A stretch of 64,000 nt of DNA from Paenibacillus crassostreae (GTDB taxonomy: Bacteria > Bacillota > Bacilli > Paenibacillales > Paenibacillaceae). Positions 57,833 to 64,000 of this stretch are shown here, in pieces. Position 1 is the first letter of the stretch. Each line of letters begins with the position of its first letter. Under the pieces are notes generated by a model. That model made no database searches. It worked only from the letters and a program-made list of their open reading frames with translations, and was not told the origin of the DNA. Both the position numbers and the translations under genes were made by a program. The stretch is from contig NZ_CP017770.1 in assembly GCF_001857945.1 (NCBI RefSeq), positions 930,001-994,000 on the forward strand, given 5' to 3'.

Positions 57833-59374
57833 TTAACTAACGAATAATATCTGAATACCAGTATAAAAAGTTGCACCATTTTTACTCAGTACGGATAGGA
57901 TACACCCATCATTAAGTACATCACTCGCACTAGCAATGTATGCATTGTCACTAGTCCCCCCGGCATTACCCAATGTCCATACTCCGAATTCCTTACTAAT
58001 TGAACTCAATCTAGGGGTAGCGCCATAAGTTGCTGTAACAATGATACTAGTCGGAACAAAAGGAACACCATGGAATTCTAGTCTGTCACTTCCGTACCCC
58101 GCGGCCACGGTTTGATAAGAACCGACATTTATAATATGTGTTTTTCTACCCTCCACCAAAGTACCAACCGTACCGAATATATCTTTACCACTCCTAATAT
58201 TGCCAGGAACAAAGTCAGGGTCTACTAGGTATACTGTAGAGTCTCCCCCGTTATAGTACCCTTCGGGTGCGTACAGGTATAAAGCACCGCCACCACTTAC
58301 GGGGCTTTTTAAAGTAGCATTGTTACCGCTCCTAATAGGGATACTACCCTGTACACCGAATATATTTTTGTCAGCTCTGAAACTTGAAGGAACATATTCG
58401 GGATCGACTGCGATTATCGCACCATACCCGTTTGTATTTATACCTTCTTTGTAATACCCCGTATTAGGTTCGAATACCAAACTACCTTGACCGTCACCCT
58501 TCACGCTTTTAGCGTTAGCATACCCACCGTTGCCCGGATACCCTGAGTAATCAGGCATTGTTCCTACACGGTTATTACCTGATTCGTTACTAAATGTTTT
58601 ACCTGCTAACACATCCACTAAGACTGCGTTACCAGTTGCTTTAATAAGAGCCGTTAATTTTGCAATCAATGAATCCCATGATTCGCTTGTAGTAGCCGAT
58701 ACCCCTTTGGCAACAAGCACGGCTACTACTTCCGCTTTTCGCTCATTGCCAGCTGTTTTTCCCGCGGTGGCTTCAGCCATGACAAGCCCCAAGGCTTTCT
58801 CGGTAGGGGCTATGTTTTCTCGTATTCCATCTGTCGCGTTAGAGAGCTGGACAATACCAGGTTGCGTTAGAGAAGCATCATTAATGACTATGCCTGCGAG
58901 AGCTTCATCCAATTCCTGCTGTGTAACATAAACGAGAGATTGGTCAATTGTCGCAGTGACTGTCGTAGCATCACCAACGAGTACATTCACATTGAAACTC
59001 TTCTCGATCACTCCGTCACCATTTGGTGGCAAGTAATCGGCGGTGTCCCCTGCGTTACCGTAGAAGTAAAGAATTTCTCCCTCGTCCGGATCTAAAGCAA
59101 ACACACCAAATTCTCTAAAATCAAATCCCGTAACGATATCAGTATTTCTTATTACCGTACCGATCACCGCTCGAATTGAACCAATTGGTCGATTCAACGT
59201 TGTGATATCCAGTGTCTTTTTTTGACTTACCAATGCGGTCAGTGTTGCTATGGATTGACCCCCTAATGCTCCGTCACCTATAGCGATTCGTGTATAGTTT
59301 AACGCTTCTCCAGCTTGGGCTTTAGCTTGTAAAGCCCGTCCTTTGTTTGTCATTGCTGTTGCCCATGATGACAT
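57833..59374 (-). CDS. Phage tail fibre protein
   Basis: A 513-aa fibre. The N-terminal 150 residues match the contractile-phage tail-collar fibre attachment domain (MSSWATAMTNKGRALQAKA, FDFREFGVFALDPDEGEILY). The C-terminal half contains repeated units GYYxxG...YxVPxxFR(A/S)xKxIFGVxGxI (about 320-420) and ends in a probable receptor-binding knob. The ATG at 59374 is preferred over the upstream frame. It recognises the host surface. Confidence 0.82.
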   Translation of the reverse strand: MSSWATAMTNKGRALQAKAQAGEALNYTRIAIGDGALGGQSIATLTALVSQKKTLDITTLNRPIGSIRAVIGTVIRNTDIVTGFDFREFGVFALDPDEGEILYFYGNAGDTADYLPPNGDGVIEKSFNVNVLVGDATTVTATIDQSLVYVTQQELDEALAGIVINDASLTQPGIVQLSNATDGIRENIAPTEKALGLVMAEATAGKTAGNERKAEVVAVLVAKGVSATTSESWDSLIAKLTALIKATGNAVLVDVLAGKTFSNESGNNRVGTMPDYSGYPGNGGYANAKSVKGDGQGSLVFEPNTGYYKEGINTNGYGAIIAVDPEYVPSSFRADKNIFGVQGSIPIRSGNNATLKSPVSGGGALYLYAPEGYYNGGDSTVYLVDPDFVPGNIRSGKDIFGTVGTLVEGRKTHIINVGSYQTVAAGYGSDRLEFHGVPFVPTSIIVTATYGATPRLSSISKEFGVWTLGNAGGTSDNAYIASASDVLNDGCILSVLSKNGATFYTGIQILFVS

Positions 59375-59382
59375 TTCCTCAC

Positions 59383-59934
59383 CTACCCCACTAAGATATA
59401 TTCTCCAACATGTACTGCTCCACCGATGTATAAGTTCAGAGGTGTTGACTCTTCCAATATCACAACTTCCAGCCATGCGCTTTTTCGTTTCACTGAATTT
59501 ACAGACTTAATAAACTGTGTCGCTTTTTCATTTGTCGCTTCAGGATTGTTCGTGATCACTCTGAAATAGCCAGGTTCTCCACCGTATTCAAACCATTCTT
59601 CTACTCTTCCATCACCAAAGTAGATTTCAACAATGCGTTGAACAGCTGCTGGTGTACCTCTGATCTGAGCGAGATAAAGTACGTTGTCGATAGCCTCTCG
59701 CTTTGTCTCGATACTGGCATTAGCATCATACCAATCAGCCCCGAATTGCCAAGCCAAGACATCCAGTGCTTCTTCGGGTAGTTGATCGGTTTGGCTATAA
59801 ATCATCACCTTAACGATCTCACTTGCAATCCGTTTGAATTGGCCACCTAATGCCGCAGACAATCCAATCACAGTTTCATCATCCCGCATGTATTTAGTTT
59901 GTAACTTAAGCAAATCTAAGGTTTGAAGATCCAT
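59383..59934 (-). CDS. Baseplate protein, P2 gpI-like tail protein I
   Basis: A 183-aa protein matching phage tail protein I: LPEEALDVLAWQFGADWYD, REAIDNVLYLAQIRGTPAAVQRIVEIYFGD. It links baseplate wedges with the tail fibre. Adjacent to gpJ-like and fibre genes with 1-base overlaps, the canonical P2 order. Confidence 0.85.
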   Translation of the reverse strand: MDLQTLDLLKLQTKYMRDDETVIGLSAALGGQFKRIASEIVKVMIYSQTDQLPEEALDVLAWQFGADWYDANASIETKREAIDNVLYLAQIRGTPAAVQRIVEIYFGDGRVEEWFEYGGEPGYFRVITNNPEATNEKATQFIKSVNSVKRKSAWLEVVILEESTPLNLYIGGAVHVGEYILVG

Positions 59935-61052
59935 TAGATCAGCCCCCCATAGGTCACTGCACGTACCCCAGTGCGCTTAGCGACTTCGTTCTCTGCGATC
60001 TCTGTATAGACTGGTGATGTCGGTACTACACGGTAAGCACCTGCAGCGTAAATCCGTGAAATCTGATCATCCGGAGTGATCGCTCGACCTAGCTTGCTAT
60101 ACTGCCAAATCTCGTATAAATCAGCCGCCCCACCTACGCCCTCTACAGCGGCTCTTATACTTGATTCTTCGGCTGATTTATCCTTGGCAATGTAATACGT
60201 TAGGTCGGTTGTGTATGTTACCTCAGTGGGCACTAGGGCGCTCACCTGATCATTTAACGGCCGTCTATTCTTAGGGCTAACTTGAGCTAGCACTTTATCA
60301 AGCACAGCTTGAGTTGGTAACGCTCCGCCTTTCATGAGCGGATAAATATTGATCACATTCGGACTGGGTGAAGTGACAGCAACATCAATAATATTCACAT
60401 CAGCTGACTTGGCAAAAAAGATATAAGCATCTTCAGGACCTGCAACGCTAAATGATGCAGGAGCTAGTCTCTGACGCTCTCTATACGCTTCGTCCGTTTC
60501 TTCATCTGAACCACCTAAACTCGTATCTATGTTTGAGACACTTACAACGAATGGAACAGGATCAACCAAAAGGTTTATTTGTCCAGCAACGAAACCATTG
60601 TATTTTTCACCGCCCAGTGTGGATGTCGTTTCTACCATTCCTTCTGTCGTTCCTGCCGGTATAGTGAGTACTGAAGATGTGGAGAAGTATATTTCTCCAT
60701 CCGGTGTAACTCTTGTACCAACTGGAATACTTACTGGTGTTGGCTGAATAGCTGATAAAATGAATTTCATTGTTACTGTTGCAAACTGTGCTAATAGTCT
60801 TTCAGCATTAATACGAGATCCAAGAGCATCTAAAATTTCATCAAAAGCGAAAGGTAAAAGATTCGAGTTACCTGTAAAATTAATATCATTCTTCAATGCC
60901 ACAACCACCGGAAGCATTTGCAATAAAAAGAAACGTCTAGGATCTCCTGGATAAAGTGCTTGTCCAGTAGCCCGTTGATAATCTACGATGAGCTCCTGTT
61001 CAATACGCTGCGCATCCGTATCGACAAATTGGACTGGTTTAAAATCCGTCAT
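59934..61052 (-). CDS. Baseplate protein J (gp47 family)
   Basis: A 372-aa P2 gpJ/gp47-like baseplate wedge protein; SNIDTSLGGSDEETDEAYRERQRLAP is the diagnostic segment and SPSPNVINIYPLMKGG lies in the middle. Overlaps the gp25-like gene by four bases. Confidence 0.9.
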   Translation of the reverse strand: MTDFKPVQFVDTDAQRIEQELIVDYQRATGQALYPGDPRRFFLLQMLPVVVALKNDINFTGNSNLLPFAFDEILDALGSRINAERLLAQFATVTMKFILSAIQPTPVSIPVGTRVTPDGEIYFSTSSVLTIPAGTTEGMVETTSTLGGEKYNGFVAGQINLLVDPVPFVVSVSNIDTSLGGSDEETDEAYRERQRLAPASFSVAGPEDAYIFFAKSADVNIIDVAVTSPSPNVINIYPLMKGGALPTQAVLDKVLAQVSPKNRRPLNDQVSALVPTEVTYTTDLTYYIAKDKSAEESSIRAAVEGVGGAADLYEIWQYSKLGRAITPDDQISRIYAAGAYRVVPTSPVYTEIAENEVAKRTGVRAVTYGGLI

Positions 61053-61354
61053 ACATCTATCACCACCTCGAAAATTAAAGTTCCATCCTCTGATAATCCT
61101 GCAAAGATCACATCTTCCACGGTTGCTCTTGGCTCACACTCATCAATCAAAGTGTATATCCGCTCGACTACAATGGGCACAGCTTCAGGAGTGGGCATAT
61201 CTATAAAACTACCAGGGATACCGATTGTTCTGTCATAGGCGACTTCATAGGTAAATGTATTGATGAGTGTAAATACATTTTGGACGATCTCAGCTGCACC
61301 TGTAGCCGCCCAGTCAATGTTCTGAGTATCTGTTGTGTTAATCGTGACTAACAT
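61049..61354 (-). CDS. Baseplate wedge protein, gpW/gp25 family
   Basis: A 101-aa gp25-like protein: RTIGIPGSFIDMPTPEAVPIVVERIYTLIDECEPRATVEDV is characteristic. Forms the sheath-starting part of the baseplate. Overlapped by baseplate J. Confidence 0.8.
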   Translation of the reverse strand: MLVTINTTDTQNIDWAATGAAEIVQNVFTLINTFTYEVAYDRTIGIPGSFIDMPTPEAVPIVVERIYTLIDECEPRATVEDVIFAGLSEDGTLIFEVVIDV

Positions 61355-61356
61355 AT

Positions 61357-61953
61357 CTATCCCCCCATCGAATAAATCCTTGCTTCAGATGCATTCAGAC
61401 GAGCTTGTGCAACATTTATGTTAGTACGCTTCGCCGTTGGTTTATCGATATACGTAGTAGGTACAACGTTAAGTTTTGCACCACCAGAACTGGAAATTGA
61501 TGTTCTTGATGAACCTGAAGAGTTTGAAGCCGCTTTTGCTGCTTGTGCTGATCCTGCCCGAACATATTCTTCGAAACTGAGGTTTATCTTAGCTGAAATG
61601 ATTGTCCCTTTGTTATCGATCACTGTGTCACTCGTAGCAACGGATTTTAGGAGCCATTTATTTTTGCCAAGTGGCTTGGTCCCCAAAACAAAAAAGCCTG
61701 GGGATTGTTTATCACGTATCGCTTCCCATGCTTCTATTTGTTTTCTAACATCCGTCTTCATATCTGCTCTCAACGGAATATCAAAACTCATCGTATTAAG
61801 CGCCTGACCTTTGATATAAGTACTAGGCTTACTCTTTAATTTTTCTTGCGATTCGGTATTAAGCGATCCCGACCATTCAAGACCATCTAAAGTATAAACT
61901 TTGGTCGAGCTCACCATAAATATCTTCCCTTGAAATGATGCGATAGCCATCAT
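61357..61953 (-). CDS. Tail or baseplate protein, possibly gpU-like
   Basis: A 198-aa protein; the middle part (FFVLGTKPLGKNKWLLKSVATSD, ISAKINLSFEEYVRAGS) resembles P2 gpU tail proteins. A serine-rich linker (about 140-165) precedes a C-terminal tail. Position between V-like and gp25 genes supports a baseplate role. Confidence 0.55.
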   Translation of the reverse strand: MMAIASFQGKIFMVSSTKVYTLDGLEWSGSLNTESQEKLKSKPSTYIKGQALNTMSFDIPLRADMKTDVRKQIEAWEAIRDKQSPGFFVLGTKPLGKNKWLLKSVATSDTVIDNKGTIISAKINLSFEEYVRAGSAQAAKAASNSSGSSRTSISSSGGAKLNVVPTTYIDKPTAKRTNINVAQARLNASEARIYSMGG

Positions 61954-62160
61954 CTACACCTCCCTGCGAACAGCTATAATCATTCCGTCAACAAGTATGT
62001 TTGAGAATAGGGCAACGATTGCGATATCGTTGATTTGTGGTGCCACATGATCTGCATATGGTAACTCTGCAGTTACTACACTGTCCAAATTCTTAAAAGT
62101 CACCCTCGCCTTACGCGTGACAGTATCCATGGAGCTGATCTCGCCCTTTCTGATCATCAA
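61954..62160 (-). CDS. Baseplate spike protein V-like (OB fold)
   Basis: A 68-aa protein (MIRKGEISSMDTVTRKARVTFK..., VVTAELPYADHV, DIAIVALFSNILVDGMII) with the small OB-fold pattern of phage baseplate gpV/gp5-type spike proteins. Overlaps the D-like gene by ATGA. Confidence 0.65.
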   Translation of the reverse strand: MMIRKGEISSMDTVTRKARVTFKNLDSVVTAELPYADHVAPQINDIAIVALFSNILVDGMIIAVRREV

Positions 62161-63086
62161 TAACCCTCCAATGGCTTTCGTAGCTTTACTTTGGTTTTGT
62201 TATTTATTAAATCGTGGACTAATCTATCGGTAAAATATACTCCATCAAACATGCCGACATCAGTAACTTGAATAGTTGTCCCTGCTGCATAATTAGTATT
62301 TAAATTTACCGCTAGCGATCCGGTAAGCATGTGCTTGTTAAAACTTCGGATAATGCCTTTAGCCCAACGGTTAGCTTCCGCTTGATTACTTGCAAAAATA
62401 TTGCGTTTAAGTGTAGGTCCGTTAGTTCCTGAAGCTGTATATTCACCTTCGATATAACCACTCAGTGCCTGACTACTGACTATGCATTTACCGTAGATAT
62501 CCGTTGATTTGTCTATAAACTCAAAGTCACCGTTGATGTTCGATTCTCGAATGATGGACAGTTCAGGATCCGGAACTATCTTCTCTTGCGTGGCTTCATC
62601 ATAAATCACGATAGATTTGTTATTAATCTTTAGAGCGTAGCCTTCAAGTGAGCACCGATCAGCAAGGAAAGAAAAGTCAGCTTGCTCGATCTGATCAACT
62701 CTCTCATATAGATGATTAGTAACTCCGTAAGTTTTAATAGTAAATCCGTGCCGAGCTGCTATTTGCGTGACAATTTCCAAGAAGCGGACGCTTTCCCATC
62801 CTTGCGATCGTGCTGATTTACTAGTCTGAGGTATAGATAACGCAGCAAGTCCAAAGCTACCAGCTGTTTGCATGATCTGATCGATGTACATTAATCCAGT
62901 ATCATAACCGCTTTCCTTAACTTGTAGAGTATCGTTCTTAGCGGGTTTCCACTTACCCCAAATCCCCTCGGTATCTGAAAATTTGAGCGTCAGACTATCA
63001 GGGATACCGCCGGAATTGTCGATCATTTGAATGGATGTAGGGTGAACGGAAGAGGTGATATCCGTACCGTTATAGATTATCTGCAC
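62157..63086 (-). CDS. Baseplate hub, late control protein D family
   Basis: A 309-aa gpD-like tail hub. SLTLKFSDTEGIWGKWKPAKND, FSFLADRCSLEGYALKINNKSIVIYDE and EANRWAKGIIRSF match the family. It connects the tail tube with the baseplate spike. The next gene upstream is the LysM-type X protein. Confidence 0.85.
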   Translation of the reverse strand: MQIIYNGTDITSSVHPTSIQMIDNSGGIPDSLTLKFSDTEGIWGKWKPAKNDTLQVKESGYDTGLMYIDQIMQTAGSFGLAALSIPQTSKSARSQGWESVRFLEIVTQIAARHGFTIKTYGVTNHLYERVDQIEQADFSFLADRCSLEGYALKINNKSIVIYDEATQEKIVPDPELSIIRESNINGDFEFIDKSTDIYGKCIVSSQALSGYIEGEYTASGTNGPTLKRNIFASNQAEANRWAKGIIRSFNKHMLTGSLAVNLNTNYAAGTTIQVTDVGMFDGVYFTDRLVHDLINNKTKVKLRKPLEGY

Positions 63087-63311
63087 CTAATCACCCTGTT
63101 TCCAAGGCGGTAAGGTGGATGCAGCTGCATCCTCGATGATCGGGATAAACAACTCCTCACCACCTGCAAATGAAATGATTGAGCGATACCTTAGATTTGC
63201 TTGAATGATTTTCGAAGAATGTCGTTCGTCATTATAGAAATCTAAAGAAATAGCGTCGAAAGTATCTCCCGCCATAGTTGTATAAAGATGTCCTTTCACT
63301 AAATCATCCAA
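63087..63311 (-). CDS. Tail protein X (LysM-type)
   Basis: A 74-aa LysM-like protein: LYTTMAGDTFDAISLDFYNDERHSSKIIQANLRYRS and LFIPIIEDA match P2 gpX. Its start overlaps the tape-measure stop by eight bases. Confidence 0.85.
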   Translation of the reverse strand: MDDLVKGHLYTTMAGDTFDAISLDFYNDERHSSKIIQANLRYRSIISFAGGEELFIPIIEDAAASTLPPWKQGD

Positions 63312-64000
63312 AGCTTACCCTCCTTTTCGACTCCCACCATGCATCAGCACGATCGAAGAAGTCATCCCCTGCTTCTTCCAAATCTTTAGATACATCACCT
63401 GAACCAGAGCCACTATATACTGGTGCAAAGACGAAAGTCGGCCTTTCACCGCCTCCTGTGTCAGCACCGATTGCTTTGGCTGTCTGATTTAACAAACTTA
63501 AGCTTCGTGGTGTACGTTTCAGTGGTATAGCTGCTTCCGGTCCTGCTTCACCGAATATAGAAGGTTGATTCGTAAATCCACCTTTTGCAAAGGCGGGAAT
63601 CATCGGGATATTAATACCGAACTCTTGTCCACCAGCCCATTCAGGGAGTTGGAATTGGATTTTGTTCAGTCCGGCAATCAATTTATTTATTCCACCAATA
63701 GCCATATTGATGAAACCCTTAAATGCTGCAGTTGCTCCATCCCATAGTGTGCTAAAAAAAGAACCAACCATTTGGAAAACTGGCAACACTTTGTTCTGCC
63801 ATACATCAACCATCCAAGTTGATACCTGATCCCAGTTCTGCCATAGTAGGATGATTCCAGCAACAAGTGCTGCGACCGCTAATATAACAAGCCCAATTGG
63901 TGACGTAAGGAATGCAACGGCTGAAGCAAGTGCAGTAGTAACAGTAGCTCCGATTCCAGCAGCAACATTCCACGCGGATCCTGCTGCAACCATAGCCCAT
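63304..64000 (-). CDS. Tape measure protein, C-terminal part (runs off the window)
   Basis: The frame is open to the window edge, so this is only the C-terminal segment of a long protein. Hydrophobic Ala/Gly-rich helices (SPIGLVILAVAALVAG, WNVAAGIGATVTTAL), the WQNWDQVSTW repeat and the MIPAFAKGG...GEAGPEAAIPL block are typical of contractile- and non-contractile-phage tape measures. It sets tail length and may help DNA entry. Confidence 0.85.
   Translation of the reverse strand, partial: WAMVAAGSAWNVAAGIGATVTTALASAVAFLTSPIGLVILAVAALVAGIILLWQNWDQVSTWMVDVWQNKVLPVFQMVGSFFSTLWDGATAAFKGFINMAIGGINKLIAGLNKIQFQLPEWAGGQEFGINIPMIPAFAKGGFTNQPSIFGEAGPEAAIPLKRTPRSLSLLNQTAKAIGADTGGGERPTFVFAPVYSGSGSGDVSKDLEEAGDDFFDRADAWWESKRRVSFG

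Larger units (their letters stand above)
31950..64000. mobile_element. Temperate phage (prophage), left part; contractile-tail type
   Basis: About 32 kb of phage genes starting at the 3' side of tRNA-Val(GAC) and running off the window. Order from left: ArpU-like regulator at the end of a leftward early operon, replication and recombination genes, Cro-like gene and operators, rightward repressor, accessory genes, lysis cassette, tail fibre, P2-like baseplate, tape measure. Packaging, capsid and integrase genes must lie right of the window. The replication genes recall SPP1, the tail P2, a common mosaic. No interrupted or shifted essential gene is seen, so the phage may be intact. Confidence 0.9.

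Noticed and set aside
60452..61238. Several overlapping plus-strand frames in the baseplate J region
   Set aside because: All are antisense to a well-recognised baseplate gene and lack ribosome sites.

Overview
The window is a low-to-moderate GC Firmicute chromosome segment, most likely Paenibacillus or a close relative. This rests on gene content: stand-alone rpsD, a large PBP1A with fibronectin repeats, the divergent acsA/acuA pair, ytxJ next to ccpA, and yktB- and yrzB-type genes. Strong GGAGG-type ribosome sites precede nearly every gene. Assignment to genus is inference; no rRNA is present.

Positions 1-31,950 are host chromosome. From left to right: an HPr-like protein without the catalytic histidine, an M29 aminopeptidase, a lipoprotein, a GAF-GAF-GGDEF diguanylate cyclase, rpsD with a long structured leader, PBP1A, a J-like membrane protein, acsA/acuA with a catabolite-response element, mtnN, ccpA (with its own cre), ytxJ, a PfpI/DJ-1 protein, a GlcNAc/glucose-type PTS permease with ptsI, a CoA-binding protein, aroA and aroK, gnd, yktB, an Orn/Lys/Arg decarboxylase and several small conserved genes. 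Carbon catabolite control is a recurring theme: CcpA, HPr-like protein, EI/EIICBA, and acsA with a near-perfect cre. Intergenic spaces carry two families of hairpin repeats, one as a five-unit tandem array.

From about 31,950 to beyond the right edge lies a temperate phage integrated next to a tRNA-Val(GAC) gene. Almost all its genes read leftward. The early operon (50.6 to 32.1 kb) carries a Cro-like protein, a Rha antirepressor, a MazF-like protein, an SbcC/Rad50-like ATPase, RecT, an MBL-fold protein, an SPP1-like replication set (origin-binding protein, G39P-type loader, DnaB helicase), a RuvC-like resolvase, a PcfJ/PcfK pair (the PcfK-like protein belongs to the family that includes the anti-Cas9 protein AcrIIA9) and an ArpU-like late regulator. 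The repressor (50.8 kb) reads rightward behind repeated 16-bp operator-like motifs. An accessory region (51.8-55.8 kb) holds an Ltp-type superinfection-exclusion protein, a YolD-like gene under apparent LexA control, and a two-gene nucleotidyltransferase cassette. The late region (64.0 to 56.0 kb) encodes a P2-like contractile-tail baseplate (tape measure, X, D, V, gp25, J, I), tail fibre, holin and GH24 endolysin. Head, packaging and integrase genes are not in the window.

The best candidates for something new are the nucleotidyltransferase plus partner cassette at 54.2-55.8 kb, the PcfK/AcrIIA9-like gene, a 32-bp repeat pair inside the replication gene that is conserved as DNA while read in two frames, and a structured inverted-repeat element at 52.4 kb.
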